Position numbers and translations under genes: made by a program. A model generated the notes under the pieces. The model did no database searches and had not been told where the DNA came from. It saw only the letters and a program-made list of their open reading frames with translations. Below, piece after piece: positions 27,897 through 39,768 of a DNA stretch of 64,000 nucleotides. This DNA comes from Pseudomonas sp. PDNC002 (GTDB lineage Bacteria > Pseudomonadota > Gammaproteobacteria > Pseudomonadales > Pseudomonadaceae): positions 5,769,502 to 5,833,501 of the forward strand of contig NZ_CP070356.1 in the NCBI RefSeq assembly GCF_016919445.1, given 5' to 3'. The stretch's first letter is position 1, and every line of letters starts with the position of its first letter.

Positions 27897-28955
27897 TTAA
27901 TTACCATCTTCAGGGGCGAACAGATCCGGTGTCGCCGCCTCCCCCATCCGCTTCGGCACGTTCAAGCCGAAATGCAGGTAAGCATGCCGGGTCACTACAC
28001 GCCCCCGAGGTGTGCGCATGATATAGCCTTGCTGGATCAGATAGGGCTCCAGCACATCTTCAATCGTGTGTCTTTCTTCGCTGATGGCCGCGGCGAGGTT
28101 ATCGATGCCCACCGGACCACCGTCGAACTTGTCGATCATGGTCAGCAACAGGCGGCGATCCTGGTGATCGAAGCCTCTTTCATCCACGTCCAGCAGGTTC
28201 AGCGCCTTGTCGGCGATGTCGCGGCTGATATGACCGGTGCCACGCACCTCGGCAAAGTCCCGCACCCGGCGCAGCAGGCGGTTGGCGATCCGCGGCGTAC
28301 CCCGCGCGCGCCGGGCGATTTCATAAGCCCCCGCCGGCTCGATCTCCAGCCCCAGGATGCCCGCCGAACGGGCAACGATGCTGGACAGGTCGTCCACACC
28401 GTAGAACTCAAGACGCTGCACGATACCGAAGCGGTCACGCAGCGGATTGGTCAGCATGCCGGCGCGCGTCGTCGCGCCAACCAGGGTGAAGGGTGGCAGG
28501 TCGAGCTTGATGGAGCGCGCCGCCGGCCCTTCACCGATCATGATGTCCAGCTGGAAATCTTCCATGGCTGGATACAGCACTTCTTCGACGATGGGCGACA
28601 GGCGATGGATCTCGTCCACGAACAGCACGTCGTTCGGTTCGAGATTGGTCAATATTGCCGCCAGGTCGCCGGGCCGTTCGAGCACCGGGCCGGAGGTGCT
28701 CTTGATCGAGACACCCATCTCCTGGGCGATGATGTTTGCCAGAGTGGTCTTGCCCAGGCCGGGCGGGCCAAAGATCAGCGTGTGATCGAGGGCTTCCTGG
28801 CGCCCGCGGGCCGCCTGGATGAACAGCTCCATCTGCTCGCGCACCACCGGCTGACCGACGTAGTCCGCCAGCTTGAGCGGGCGGATGGCGCGGTCGAACT
28901 GCTCTTCGCGGTCGCGACTGGAGGCTGAGGAAATCAGGCGATCGGCTTCGATCAT
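27897..28955 (-). CDS. ruvB: Holliday junction branch migration ATPase RuvB
   Basis: The 352-residue AAA+ motor has Walker [14 protein letters not shown], Walker [10 protein letters not shown], sensor 1 GATTRAGML and a C-terminal winged helix ([16 protein letters not shown]). ATG 28955 is chosen; the preceding TTG would add one residue. It follows ruvA by ten bases and drives branch migration on the RuvA-bound junction. Confidence 0.98.
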   Translation of the reverse strand: MIEADRLISSASSRDREEQFDRAIRPLKLADYVGQPVVREQMELFIQAARGRQEALDHTLIFGPPGLGKTTLANIIAQEMGVSIKSTSGPVLERPGDLAAILTNLEPNDVLFVDEIHRLSPIVEEVLYPAMEDFQLDIMIGEGPAARSIKLDLPPFTLVGATTRAGMLTNPLRDRFGIVQRLEFYGVDDLSSIVARSAGILGLEIEPAGAYEIARRARGTPRIANRLLRRVRDFAEVRGTGHISRDIADKALNLLDVDERGFDHQDRRLLLTMIDKFDGGPVGIDNLAAAISEERHTIEDVLEPYLIQQGYIMRTPRGRVVTRHAYLHFGLNVPKRMGEAATPDLFAPEDGN

Positions 28956-28965
28956 CAATATCTAC

Positions 28966-29571
28966 CTAGACCATACCCTTGAGGGAACGGCGGATGAGTT
29001 CTTCGCTGGACAAGCCTTCCTCCTGCACGGCGGCCACGGCGCGGCTCGCCTCCTGGGGTTTGAAGCCCAGGGCGATCAGCGCACTGACCGCATCGGACTC
29101 GGCGCTTGAGACTGCGCCAACCAGCCTGGGTTCCACCACCAACGGTGCGATGGAGGGAATATTCTCCCACGCCTTGAAGCGATCCTTCAGCTCAACAAGC
29201 AAGCGCTCTGCGGTTTTCTTGCCAACGCCCGGGATCTTCACCAGGGTGGAAGTATCCTGCGCCTGCACACAACGCACCAGCTCATCCACTTCCAGCCCCG
29301 ACATCAATGCCAGTGCCAGCTTCGGCCCTACGCCATTGAGACGGATCAGCTCGCGGAACAGCTCACGCTCGCGCTTCTCGGCGAAGCCGTAGAGCAGATG
29401 AGCATCCTCGCGCACCACCAGATGGGTGTGCAGGGTTACCGGCTCACCCAGGCTCGGCAAACGGTACAGCGTGGTCATCGGTACTTCCAGCTCATAGCCC
29501 ACGCCATTCACGTCGACGATGAGGTGCGGCGGCTGCTTTTCCGCCAGGGTGCCACGCAAGCGTCCAATCAC
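28966..29571 (-). CDS. ruvA: Holliday junction-binding protein RuvA
   Basis: The 201-residue protein begins [20 protein letters not shown] and has an OB fold, two helix-hairpin-helix motifs ([18 protein letters not shown] and [19 protein letters not shown]) and a C-terminal UBA-like domain that contacts RuvB. Length is normal. It lies 34 bases after ruvC. Confidence 0.98.
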   Translation of the reverse strand: MIGRLRGTLAEKQPPHLIVDVNGVGYELEVPMTTLYRLPSLGEPVTLHTHLVVREDAHLLYGFAEKRERELFRELIRLNGVGPKLALALMSGLEVDELVRCVQAQDTSTLVKIPGVGKKTAERLLVELKDRFKAWENIPSIAPLVVEPRLVGAVSSAESDAVSALIALGFKPQEASRAVAAVQEEGLSSEELIRRSLKGMV

Positions 29572-29605
29572 GAGTCAGAGTCCTTGAAGAAAGTTTGTCC
29601 GGATA

Positions 29606-30130
29606 TCACAGGCGCAGGCGCCCGCCACGACGACGAGCCCCGACCAGGCCATGCGGCACCAGGCTCTGCCGGGTGTGTGCGTGGCACAGGGCGATGGCCA
29701 AGGCGTCGGAGGCATCGATCTGCGGTTTCTGCACCAGCTTGAGCAGGTGCATGACCATCATCTGGACTTGCTGCTTGTCCGCGCCACCAGTGCCGGCAAT
29801 AGCCTGCTTGACCTGGCTGGCGGTGTACTCGGCGATCTGCAACCCCTCTTCCGCCGCCGCGACTATCGCCGCGCCGCGCGCCTGCCCCAGCTTCAACGCC
29901 GAGTCGGCATTGCGCGCCATGAACACCTGCTCGATGCCCATCATGGTCGGCCGGTAGGTCTGGATGACCTCGCGCACACCACGGAAGACGATCTGCAGGC
30001 GCTCGAACAGCTCGCCATTACCGGTGCGGATGCAGCCCGAAGCCACGTATTCGCAACCACGGCCGGTGTCACGCACCACGCCGAAGCCGGTAATCCGTGA
30101 ACCTGGGTCGATGCCGAGAATCAGGGTCAT
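29606..30130 (-). CDS. ruvC: Holliday junction resolvase RuvC
   Basis: The 174-residue RNase-H-fold endonuclease begins [19 protein letters not shown] with catalytic Asp7, and has IEQVFMARN and a final [14 protein letters not shown] with further acidic residues. A frame extension to 30166 is not part of the family. It leads ruvCAB. A terminator-like hairpin lies between it and pmpR, so it may also have its own promoter. Confidence 0.97.
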   Translation of the reverse strand: MTLILGIDPGSRITGFGVVRDTGRGCEYVASGCIRTGNGELFERLQIVFRGVREVIQTYRPTMMGIEQVFMARNADSALKLGQARGAAIVAAAEEGLQIAEYTASQVKQAIAGTGGADKQQVQMMVMHLLKLVQKPQIDASDALAIALCHAHTRQSLVPHGLVGARRRGGRLRL

Positions 30131-30171
30131 GTCCGTCCGATCAACCTTCTGCCACGCGCACTTCAAATAAC

Positions 30172-30218
30172 AAAAACCGGAAGCGGGAGGCGCCGCTTAC
30201 GACCACTCCCGCTTCCGG
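30172..30218 (-). terminator. terminator between pmpR and ruvC
   Basis: A perfect 13-bp stem CCGGAAGCGGGAG/CTCCCGCTTCCGG is followed on the minus strand by a T5 run. It lies after pmpR and should separate or attenuate transcription into ruvCAB. Confidence 0.85.
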
Positions 30219-30244
30219 CTTCAGAGCATCGCCGGTGGGTGGGA

Positions 30245-30991
30245 TCAGCCCAGCTGAGCCATCACCTCGTCCGGGATATCCGCATTGGAGTAGACGTTCT
30301 GCACGTCGTCCAGGTCTTCGAGCATGTCGATCAGCTTGATGACCTTCTGCGCGGTGTCCAGGTCCAGGGTCGCCACGGTCGACGGGATCATGGTGATCTC
30401 CGCATCCTCGCCCTTGAAGCCCGCTTCGGTCAGCGCTTCGTTGACCGAGATGAAATCGGCGAAGGTGGTGAAGACGTCGATGGAACCGTCGTCGTTGACC
30501 ACTACATCGTCGGCGCCAGCTTCCAGCGCGGCATCCATCAGGGCCTCTTCGTTCACGCCCGGCGCATAGCTGATCTGCCCCTTGCGCTCGAACATGTAGG
30601 CCACCGAGCCATCGGTACCCAGGTTACCGCCGCACTTGCTGAAGGCATGGCGCACTTCGGCCGCGGTGCGGTTGCGGTTGTCGGTCATGGCTTCGACGAT
30701 GATCGCCACGCCGCTGGGCGCGTAGCCTTCGTAGGTCAGCTCGGCCATGTTGTCCGCTTCGCTGGAGCCCACGCCGCGCTGGATGGCGCGGTCGATGGTG
30801 TCGCGGGTCATGTTGGCGGTCAGCGCCTTGTCCACGGCTAGGCGCAGACGCGGGTTGTCCGCCGGGATCCCGCCGCCCTGCTTGGCAGCGACCGTCAGCT
30901 CACGAATGAGCTTGGTGAAGATCTTGCCCTTCTTGGCGTCCTGACGTTCCTTGCGGTGCTTGATGTTGGCCCATTTGGAATGACCAGCCAT
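30245..30991 (-). CDS. pmpR: YebC/PmpR-family regulator
   Basis: The 248-residue protein begins [20 protein letters not shown], the family signature, and has the three-domain YebC layout ([20 protein letters not shown], then [12 protein letters not shown]). In P. aeruginosa, PmpR represses pqsR; other YebC proteins help ribosomes at polyproline. It lies between aspS and ruvC as usual. Confidence 0.95.
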   Translation of the reverse strand: MAGHSKWANIKHRKERQDAKKGKIFTKLIRELTVAAKQGGGIPADNPRLRLAVDKALTANMTRDTIDRAIQRGVGSSEADNMAELTYEGYAPSGVAIIVEAMTDNRNRTAAEVRHAFSKCGGNLGTDGSVAYMFERKGQISYAPGVNEEALMDAALEAGADDVVVNDDGSIDVFTTFADFISVNEALTEAGFKGEDAEITMIPSTVATLDLDTAQKVIKLIDMLEDLDDVQNVYSNADIPDEVMAQLG

Positions 30992-31063
30992 AACTCACTC
31001 CGTATCACTTGTTTTCTTCGCAGCCGGCGCCCGAATGCGGGCGCCGCTGCAATCTGAATCGAC

Positions 31064-32842
<1,779 letters not shown>

Positions 32843-32885
32843 GGTGTGTTTCGCTTCTCGAAAGTCTTGAATTCTAGGGAACCGC

Positions 32886-33155
32886 TCATTCGCTGGCGGA
32901 GCAGCCGCCACCACCGCAACCGGTGGCCGGACAGGCCGCTGGGGCATCGCCGGAGGCCAGGTTCTTCTTCGCTCCGGTCTTGAAGTCGGTTTCGTACCAA
33001 CCGCTGCCGCCCAGACGGAAGCCTGGAGCCGACAACATCTTCTTCAATTCGGGAGCCTTGCAGGCCGGACAATCGACCAACGGCGCATCGCTGATCTTCT
33101 GCAGCGATTCCAGCTGATGCGCGCAGGACTGGCACTGGTACTCGTAAATCGGCAT
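32886..33155 (-). CDS. FmdB-family zinc ribbon protein
   Basis: The 89-residue protein begins [20 protein letters not shown] and has two CxxC pairs (CQSC and CPAC) that form a zinc ribbon, with a Gly/Cys-rich tail ([15 protein letters not shown]). The family (PF09723) is a putative regulatory protein. It lies 43 bases before aspS on the same strand, the usual place in Pseudomonas. Confidence 0.88.
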   Translation of the reverse strand: MPIYEYQCQSCAHQLESLQKISDAPLVDCPACKAPELKKMLSAPGFRLGGSGWYETDFKTGAKKNLASGDAPAACPATGCGGGGCSASE

Positions 33156-33398
33156 GGAACACCTTGGCTGTATCGACGCCACGGGTCCGCATCCCGCGGC
33201 AAAGAGGCCGATTATAGCCTGAAAAATCCGCAGGTTGCAGCCGGGTGGCAGCGACCGGAATGGCGGTACAAGCGCGCAATCTTTTAATAGAAATCCTCAA
33301 TCGATTATCTTGATATAGACCAAGAGCTTCGCACCATCCTCAGTGGTAGCCTCAATTTCAACCCTTTGAATCGCCATGCCAACGATGAGGAGATCGCC

Positions 33399-33869
33399 AT
33401 GGAAATCAACATCGGAATCGCCGAACAGGACCGCGCCGCCATCGCCGAGGGCCTTTCCCGACTACTGGCCGACACTTACACCCTCTATCTGAAAACCCAC
33501 AACTTCCACTGGAACGTCACCGGACCGATGTTCAATACGCTGCACCTGATGTTCGAAGGGCAGTACACCGAACTGGCGCTGGCCGTGGACAGCATCGCCG
33601 AACGCATCCGCGCTCTCGGCTTCCCGGCGCCGGGCACCTATGCCGCATACGCTCGCCTGTCGTCCATCAAGGAGGAGGAAGGCGTGCCGGACGCCAAGGC
33701 GATGATTCGCCTGCTGGTGCAAGGCCAGGAAGCAGTGGTGCGCACCGCCCGGAGCATCTTCCCGCTGGCAGACAAGGTTGCCGACGAACCCACCGCGGAT
33801 CTGCTGACCCAGCGCATGCAGGTGCACGAAAAGACCGCCTGGATGCTTCGCAGCCTGCTCGACGACTGA
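33399..33869 (+). CDS. dps: Dps/ferritin-like DNA protection protein
   Basis: This 156-residue ferritin-like protein has the Dps ferroxidase signature [20 protein letters not shown] followed by [16 protein letters not shown]. It should assemble a dodecamer that oxidises iron with peroxide and protects DNA. The start [11 protein letters not shown] at 33399 has GAGGAGATCGCC before it. The upstream spacer has an AT-rich segment that may bind a peroxide regulator. Confidence 0.93.
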   Translation: MEINIGIAEQDRAAIAEGLSRLLADTYTLYLKTHNFHWNVTGPMFNTLHLMFEGQYTELALAVDSIAERIRALGFPAPGTYAAYARLSSIKEEEGVPDAKAMIRLLVQGQEAVVRTARSIFPLADKVADEPTADLLTQRMQVHEKTAWMLRSLLDD

Positions 33870-34077
33870 TCCCTCCTTATATAAGGAAGCCCACTGGCGA
33901 GTGGGCTTCCCCCTACGAATGGCCTAAGCGGTTGATTTGTGAAGGCAAGTGGTTTGCTGTTAAATAACCGCCGTGCATTTCCTGCATAGGCCGTCCAGCA
34001 CGCTTTCATTTATTCATTCGGCGTCGCATCGGCGGACGGCTACTTCTTCGTTACCCGCTCAAGGTGAATCCGTAGCC

Positions 34078-34674
34078 ATGCTTAAGATCGTCCATCTCGT
34101 GACGGGCGTCGCCGCACTCCTGCTGTCTTTCGTCCCCAGTTTGCGTAGTGATGCCCTGCCTTACCTGCAACAGAGCGATGCCATCTACCTGGCACTGCTC
34201 GGCCTGACCAGCCTCCTGCTCGCCCCGAGCACCAACCTGAAGCATCCGTCTGCCCTGCAGAGCCTGGCCACCGCCCTGTTTGTCCTGGCCGTTGTCCTGC
34301 AAGTGCTGATTCTGCTCGCACCACTGCCTTTCATCGGCGAACAGCCCGCGATCGTGCTGCCGCTACTGAGCCTCGCTGGCGCAGTCGTTCTGCAATGGCT
34401 GGCCGGCCGCGGCAAGCCCTACGTCACTGCGACGAGCGATACTTTCGTCGACGAGAATCGCGAGACTGGCACCGTGAAGTGGTTCAATACCTCCAAGGGA
34501 TTCGGATTCATTTCCCGCGACTCGGGAGAAGACATCTTCGTCCACTTCCGAGCCATTCGTGGAGAAGGCCACCGCATCCTGATCGAGGGCCAGCGGGTTG
34601 AGTTCTCCGTGGTGCAACGCGACAAGGGGCTGCAGGCGGAAGACGTCATCGCCGCACTGCCCAACCGGCGCTGA
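34078..34674 (+). CDS. membrane protein with C-terminal cold-shock domain
   Basis: This 198-residue protein has three or four hydrophobic helices in residues 1-118 ([53 protein letters not shown]) and then a complete cold-shock domain ([30 protein letters not shown]). Both RNA-binding motifs, KGFGFI and DIFVHF, are intact. A membrane-tethered CSD is unusual; it may hold RNA at the membrane, but no partner is known. It is monocistronic between dps and slyX. Confidence 0.88.
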   Translation: MLKIVHLVTGVAALLLSFVPSLRSDALPYLQQSDAIYLALLGLTSLLLAPSTNLKHPSALQSLATALFVLAVVLQVLILLAPLPFIGEQPAIVLPLLSLAGAVVLQWLAGRGKPYVTATSDTFVDENRETGTVKWFNTSKGFGFISRDSGEDIFVHFRAIRGEGHRILIEGQRVEFSVVQRDKGLQAEDVIAALPNRR

Positions 34675-34688
34675 TATATCTACCCCAT

Positions 34689-34718
34689 GAAAAAGCCCGC
34701 CAATTGGCGGGCTTTTTC
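34689..34718. terminator. terminator between the CSD gene and slyX
   Basis: AAAAAGCCCGCCA/TGGCGGGCTTTTT forms a strong bidirectional hairpin between convergent genes. Confidence 0.93.
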
Positions 34719-34730
34719 ATGCTCCGACAC

Positions 34731-34937
34731 TCAATAGTGCGGAGGCGGAGCATCATCGTCGGCAACACCGACCTGCCCCTGCAGGTCCTCAAGGCGCTTG
34801 AGCAACGCCTGCATCTGCATACGCAGACGCTCGATCACTCGCTCCTGCTCGTAGACCACATCGCTCAAGGTCTGCAGCGCGTCATCCTGGAAAGCCAGCC
34901 GGCTCTCCAGGTCCGCAACCCGATTTTCCAGATCCAT
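34731..34937 (-). CDS. slyX: SlyX family protein
   Basis: The 68-residue protein is almost entirely a coiled coil (LENRVADLESRLAFQDDALQ, QERVIERLRMQMQALLKRLE) and ends with the characteristic PPHY. Function is unknown. ATG 34937 follows GGAG; the GTG just before it overlaps nothing. It directly follows the HIT gene with three bases between the stop and the chosen start. Confidence 0.93.
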   Translation of the reverse strand: MDLENRVADLESRLAFQDDALQTLSDVVYEQERVIERLRMQMQALLKRLEDLQGQVGVADDDAPPPHY

Positions 34938-34940
34938 CAC

Positions 34941-35366
34941 CTACTCCTGGCTGAAACGAAAACCATCGCCCAGCGCCATGCGCAGCTTCTCGCGAACCCG
35001 GCCCAGCTGTTCTTCATTGTAGGGAACCGCCGGATGCTTTCCCCAGACCGGACCGGGCCAAGCCGCATCGTCGATCTTTCGCACGATCACGTGCACGTGC
35101 AACTGGCTGACGACATTCCCCAGGTTGGCCACATTCATCTTGTCGGCGTCGAAGGTGTCCTTGAGGATTTCGGCCAATTGCGTGGCCTCGTGCCACAACT
35201 GCCGCTGGTCATCAGCGTCGAGCTGGAAAATTTCACTGACATCCTCGCGACGCGGCACCAGGATGAACCAGGGGTACTGCGAATCGTTCATCAACAACAA
35301 ACTGCTCAGGGGAAAATCCCCCACTAATACGCAGTCCTGCTGGAGACGGGAATCGAGTGCGAACAT
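34941..35366 (-). CDS. HIT-domain protein
   Basis: The 141-residue protein belongs to the histidine-triad nucleotide hydrolase/transferase fold: it has QYPWFILVPRRE, ANLGNVVSQLHVHVIVRK and WPGPVWGK. The triad motif reads Q-x-H-x-H, with Gln in the first His position, so activity may differ from typical HINT enzymes. It is followed by slyX in one transcript. Confidence 0.88.
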   Translation of the reverse strand: MFALDSRLQQDCVLVGDFPLSSLLLMNDSQYPWFILVPRREDVSEIFQLDADDQRQLWHEATQLAEILKDTFDADKMNVANLGNVVSQLHVHVIVRKIDDAAWPGPVWGKHPAVPYNEEQLGRVREKLRMALGDGFRFSQE

Positions 35367-36075
35367 ATGACCTCTCCTGTTCGACGAGCTTGTTTTAGCC
35401 TAGCCCCACGACGGAGCCGAAGGGCGCGAAGAATACTAGAGAGGCACAAGAAGGCATACGCCTGACGAGCGCCCCTTGGCAGCGCAGCCGCGCCACGGTG
35501 TCGCCCCAGGATGGGGCATGACGCGAATTGGCATATCCCGACAGCAGGTGCGTGCAGTAATTCGCACGCCAATCGCCGCCATCCACGCTGAAAAATCGAT
35601 TAAACAGCAGAAAATGCGAGATGCCAGAAAACGACATTGGCGCGCGTCCATGTTGCAAATCCTCAACAGAAGCCGTGAAATGCGTCGACACGTCGAAAGA
35701 CGGACACTGTGAACGGCACTCCGAAGCGTTTGTGCACGGATGTTGCTAGAGACGAGGACATCGCTCCGACGGCCACCATCTCAAGAAGTGGGCGCGACAG
35801 CGGCGGAATAATGAAGTGGTCCATGGAAGTACAGAACCACACCGACTGACGCAACAATGCAGCAAACAGGGGAACCTCTTTTTGCAACATCGGAACTGCG
35901 TGAATGCGACATACGTCATGCAGGTTTGCGACAGTCCCGTAAAGTTTTTGCGTGATTATTTGGCCAACTATCGCCAACTGAACACGCGTGCTATAAGTTA
36001 GCGCCGACAAAAAGAATGAGCCGTCACCGCGGCACTGTGATGGCAGATAATTTCAAAACCAAAGGAGCAATCACA
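35367..36075. other. 709-base spacer upstream of oprD
   Basis: Short open frames exist on both strands here, but none has a ribosome site, family likeness or typical codon use. The segment is less GC-rich than its surroundings. It holds a probable oprD control region (see 35906-35997) and ends with the oprD ribosome site AAAGGAG. The first 450 bases hold nothing recognised; an untranslated RNA is possible. Confidence 0.5.
35906..35997 (+). promoter_or_regulatory. candidate ArgR sites and promoter of oprD
   Basis: GCGACA occurs at 35906-35911 and again at 35928-35933, i.e. two TGTCGC half-sites 22 bases apart on the minus strand, matching the half-site reported for Pseudomonas ArgR. A TATAAG -10 hexamer lies at 35992-35997 with a poor -35, as for an activator-dependent promoter. 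Arginine control of oprD by ArgR is known in P. aeruginosa; this site is inferred. Confidence 0.4.
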
Positions 36076-37440
36076 ATGAAAGTGATGAAGTGGAGCGCCA
36101 TCGCCCTGGCGGTTTCTGCAGGCACCACGCAACTGGCAATGGCCGAACCCTTCGTAGGTAATCAGGCTGAATCCAAAGGCTTTGTCGAAGACAGCAGCCT
36201 GAACTTCCTGGTTCGCAACTACTACTTCAATCGCGATCAACGCAATGGCGGCGGTAACGTTGCCGATGCATCCAAGGCCAGCGGTTACAAGAACGGCTAT
36301 CGCGAAGAATGGACCCAAGGCTTCTGGGGCAACTACAGCTCGGGCTTCACCCAGGGCACCGTAGGCTTCGGCGTCGACGCATTCGGCTACCTGGGCCTGA
36401 AACTTGATTCCGGCCGCGGCCGTACCGGTACCGAAAACCTTGCCATCAGCAGCGATGGCACTCCGGAAGACTCCTTCGGCAAAGCCGGCGGCGCAGTCAA
36501 AGTTCGCGTCTCAAAGACCGAGCTGAAAGCCGGTGACATGCAACCGACCGCTCCGGTGTTCGCCGTTGGCGGCACCCGCCTGCTCCCGCAGACCGCTAGC
36601 GGCCTGGCCATCATGAGCAGCGAGATCCAAGGTCTGGACGTCGAAGGCGGCCACTACTACTCCGCTACCAGCCAGAACGCCGACGCTCGCGATGGTGAAC
36701 TGTGGGCCAACTACGCTGGCGTAACCGCCAAGACTGCCGACTTCGTTGGCGGCAAGTACGCGTTCTCCGACAGCTTCAGCGCTTCCCTGTATGGCGCCAA
36801 GCTGGAAGACATCTGGAACCAGTACTACGTCAACCTGAACTACACCCTGCCGATCGCCGACGATCAGTCGCTGGGCTTCGACTTCAACTACTACCGCACC
36901 TCCGACGAAGGCAAGGCGAATGCTGGCGACATCAGCAACAACACCTTCTCGCTGGCTGCTGCGTACACCCTGAGCGCCCACACCTTCACCCTGGCCTTCC
37001 AGAAAGTGAACGGAAACACTCCGTTCGACTACATCGGCGTGGGTGACAACAACAAGGGTGGCGACTCGATCTTCCTCGCCAACTCCGTTCAGTACTCTGA
37101 CTTCAACGGTCCGGGTGAAAAATCCTGGCAGGCTCGTTACGACCTGAACATGAAAGAGTACGGCGTACCTGGCCTGACCTTCATGGGCCGTTACATCAAC
37201 GGTAAGGACATCGACGGCACCAAGATCGACGCCGACAGCCCGTACGCTGCCTACGGCTACGGCCCGGATGGCAAACACCACGAAACCAACCTGGAAGCCA
37301 AGTACGTTGTACAGGAAGGCGCTGCGAAGGACCTGTCCTTCCGCGTTCGTCAGTCCTGGCACCGTGGCAACACCGACCAGGCTGAAGGTGATATCGACGA
37401 GTTCCGTCTGATCGTCGACTACCCGCTGTCCGTTCTGTAA
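36076..37440 (+). CDS. oprD: OprD-family outer membrane porin
   Basis: The 454-residue porin has a signal peptide ending TTQLAMA, the OprD start (EPFVGNQAESKGFVEDSSLN), many alternating beta strands, and a C-terminal strand ending DEFRLIVDYPLSVL. OprD takes up basic amino acids and admits carbapenems. AAAGGAG lies nine bases before ATG. Position beside the HIT gene and proS is that of oprD itself in PAO1, which supports the name over other family members. Confidence 0.9.
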   Translation: MKVMKWSAIALAVSAGTTQLAMAEPFVGNQAESKGFVEDSSLNFLVRNYYFNRDQRNGGGNVADASKASGYKNGYREEWTQGFWGNYSSGFTQGTVGFGVDAFGYLGLKLDSGRGRTGTENLAISSDGTPEDSFGKAGGAVKVRVSKTELKAGDMQPTAPVFAVGGTRLLPQTASGLAIMSSEIQGLDVEGGHYYSATSQNADARDGELWANYAGVTAKTADFVGGKYAFSDSFSASLYGAKLEDIWNQYYVNLNYTLPIADDQSLGFDFNYYRTSDEGKANAGDISNNTFSLAAAYTLSAHTFTLAFQKVNGNTPFDYIGVGDNNKGGDSIFLANSVQYSDFNGPGEKSWQARYDLNMKEYGVPGLTFMGRYINGKDIDGTKIDADSPYAAYGYGPDGKHHETNLEAKYVVQEGAAKDLSFRVRQSWHRGNTDQAEGDIDEFRLIVDYPLSVL

Positions 37441-37463
37441 TACAGAGCGAACTGCAGGTAATT

Positions 37464-37492
37464 AAAAAGCCCGGCTCCGGCCGGGCTTTTTT
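37464..37492 (+). terminator. terminator after oprD
   Basis: AAAAAGCCCGGC/GCCGGGCTTTTTT with a small loop and a T-run lies 23 bases after the oprD stop. It faces the end of the thioesterase gene and may serve both. Confidence 0.93.
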
Positions 37493-37525
37493 ATTGCAAC
37501 TTACCTACAACTTCGAACGTATCTG

Positions 37526-37942
37526 TTACACCGGCAATACATAGGTTCCCGTTACATGGGCGACCAACTCCTGCGGATTGCTGACCGAGTAGACAGCAAC
37601 CTCGCAAACCACTTGCCGGCGTCCAAGCTTCAGTATCTTCGCCTCCGCCAACAGGTCTTCCGGCCTCGGCTTGCTGAGAAAGTTGATATTGAGATTGGAA
37701 GTAACGGCCATTTCGACGTTATCCAGCTGTGCCAGGATCACCGCGTACATCGCCGCATCCGCCAGCGCCATGATGGTCGGCCCGGATACCGTGCCGCCCG
37801 GGCGAACCATCCGACCATGAAAAGGCACCCGCACGAAGGCGCTGCGCCCTTCCAGTGCGTCGATACGCAGATCCATGTCGTCCGCCATGGGCAATCCCGC
37901 GCGGATGAACGCCTGTACCTGTGCTGCATTCAAACGACTCAC
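37526..37942 (-). CDS. PaaI-family hot-dog thioesterase
   Basis: The 138-residue protein has the hot-dog signature [20 protein letters not shown] and the central [11 protein letters not shown] strand typical of PaaI-like acyl-CoA thioesterases. The start is taken as GTG 37942, because a strong GGAGGAG lies ten bases before it. It is divergent from proS by about 100 bases. The substrate is unknown. Confidence 0.87.
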   Translation of the reverse strand: MSRLNAAQVQAFIRAGLPMADDMDLRIDALEGRSAFVRVPFHGRMVRPGGTVSGPTIMALADAAMYAVILAQLDNVEMAVTSNLNINFLSKPRPEDLLAEAKILKLGRRQVVCEVAVYSVSNPQELVAHVTGTYVLPV

Positions 37943-38044
37943 GCCACTCCTCCGTCTCCGCCCGCCGCGCCCTGTACGCAGCCAGACCTGCACCGTACAA
38001 TGCCCAGCCTATATTCCCCTTCGCAACCGACAAAACGGCCAAAG

Positions 38045-39760
38045 ATGCGTACCAGTCAGTACCTGCTGTCCACCCTGAAAGAAACCCCTTCCGATGCGGT
38101 CGTGATCAGCCACCAGCTGATGCTGCGCGCCGGCATGATCCGCAAACTGGCGTCCGGCCTCTACACCTGGCTGCCAATGGGACTGCGGGTACTGCGCAAG
38201 GTGGAGACCATCGTTCGCGAAGAGATGAACGCCGCTGGCGCCCTGGAAGTGCTGATGCCGGCCATCCAGCCCGCCGAGCTGTGGCAGGAATCCGGCCGCT
38301 GGCAGCAGTACGGCCCCGAGCTGCTGCGCCTGAAGGACCGCCATGACCGCGACTTCTGCGTTGGCCCGACCCACGAAGAAGTCATCACCGATCTCGCGCG
38401 CAACGAGCTGAACAGCTACAAGCAGCTGCCGATCAACATGTATCAGATCCAGACCAAGTTCCGTGACGAGATCCGTCCGCGCTTCGGCCTGATGCGTGGC
38501 CGCGAGTTCATCATGAAGGACGCCTACTCCTTCCACGCCAGCCAGGACTCGCTGCAGGCGACCTACGACGTCATGTACGGCGCGTACAGCAAGATCTTCA
38601 CCCGCCTCGGCCTGGACTTCCGCGCCGTGCAGGCCGACAACGGCTCCATCGGCGGTAGCGGCTCCCACGAATTCCACGTGCTGGCCGGCTCCGGCGAAGA
38701 CGATATCGTCTTCGGCGAATCCACCGACTACGCCGCCAACATCGAGAAAGCTGAAGCCCTGCCCCGCGAAACCGCTCGTGGCACGGCCAGCGAAGAGCTG
38801 CGCCTGGTCGATACCCCCGACACCAAGACCATCGCCGCCCTGGTAGAGAAGTTCGGCCTGCCGATCGAGAAGACCATCAAGACCCTCGTCGTGCATGCCG
38901 CCGAGGAAGGCAAGCTGATCGCCCTGATCGTCCGGGGCGACCATGAGCTCAACGAGATCAAGGCCGGTAACCACCCGCTGGTGGCCAGCCCCCTGCAGAT
39001 GGCCAGCGAAGCGGACATCAAGGCCGCCATCGGCGCCGCGCCCGGCTCCCTCGGCCCGCTGAACCTGCCGCTGCCCTGCATAATCGACCGCTCCGTCGCC
39101 CTGATGAGCGACTTCGCCGCCGGCGCCAACGTCGACGACAAGCACTACTTCGGCGTGAACTGGGAACGCGACCTGCCGGTACCGGAAGTCGCCGACCTGC
39201 GTAACGTCGTGGAAGGCGACCCGAGCCCGGATGGCAAAGGCACCCTGATCATCCGTCGCGGCATTGAAGTGGGCCACATCTTCCAGCTCGGCACCAAGTA
39301 CAGCGAAGCCATGAAGCTTTCCGTACTGGGCGAGAGCGGCAAGCCGGTCACCCTGATCATGGGCTGCTACGGCATCGGCGTATCCCGCGTGGTCGCCGCC
39401 GCTATCGAGCAGAACTACGACGACCGCGGCATCCTCTGGCCGGCCGCCCTGGCGCCCTTCCAGATCGCCATCGTGCCGATGAAGTACGAGAACGAAGCCG
39501 TGCGCGCCGCCGCCGACAAGCTCTACGCCGACCTCACCGCGGCCGGCTTCGAAGTCCTGCTGGACGACCGCGACAAGAAGACCAGCCCCGGCGTGAAATT
39601 CGCCGACATGGAACTGATCGGCATCCCGCACCGCATCGTCGTCAGCGAGCGTGGCCTGGACGAAGGCACCCTGGAGTACAAAGGTCGCCGTGACGCCGAG
39701 TCGCAGCCCGTCGCCCTGTCCGACCTGCAAGCCTTTATCACGGCCAAGATCCGCAACTGA
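38045..39760 (+). CDS. proS: proline-tRNA ligase
   Basis: The 571-residue class II synthetase has motif 1 around [16 protein letters not shown], motif 2 with [19 protein letters not shown], an INS editing domain (about 225-405, including [16 protein letters not shown]) and motif 3 [14 protein letters not shown], then the anticodon domain. The length is that of the bacterial editing form. The start [15 protein letters not shown] is standard. A lipoprotein gene follows after eight bases. Confidence 0.98.
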   Translation: MRTSQYLLSTLKETPSDAVVISHQLMLRAGMIRKLASGLYTWLPMGLRVLRKVETIVREEMNAAGALEVLMPAIQPAELWQESGRWQQYGPELLRLKDRHDRDFCVGPTHEEVITDLARNELNSYKQLPINMYQIQTKFRDEIRPRFGLMRGREFIMKDAYSFHASQDSLQATYDVMYGAYSKIFTRLGLDFRAVQADNGSIGGSGSHEFHVLAGSGEDDIVFGESTDYAANIEKAEALPRETARGTASEELRLVDTPDTKTIAALVEKFGLPIEKTIKTLVVHAAEEGKLIALIVRGDHELNEIKAGNHPLVASPLQMASEADIKAAIGAAPGSLGPLNLPLPCIIDRSVALMSDFAAGANVDDKHYFGVNWERDLPVPEVADLRNVVEGDPSPDGKGTLIIRRGIEVGHIFQLGTKYSEAMKLSVLGESGKPVTLIMGCYGIGVSRVVAAAIEQNYDDRGILWPAALAPFQIAIVPMKYENEAVRAAADKLYADLTAAGFEVLLDDRDKKTSPGVKFADMELIGIPHRIVVSERGLDEGTLEYKGRRDAESQPVALSDLQAFITAKIRN

Positions 39761-39768
39761 GCAGAGCA

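Noticed and set aside
35476..35712. 78-codon plus-strand open frame in the oprD spacer
   Set aside because: Arg-rich, irregular composition and overlap with other open frames on the opposite strand suggest chance.
35663..36010. 115-codon minus-strand open frame upstream of oprD
   Set aside because: It has no ribosome site, no family likeness and runs across the apparent oprD control region.
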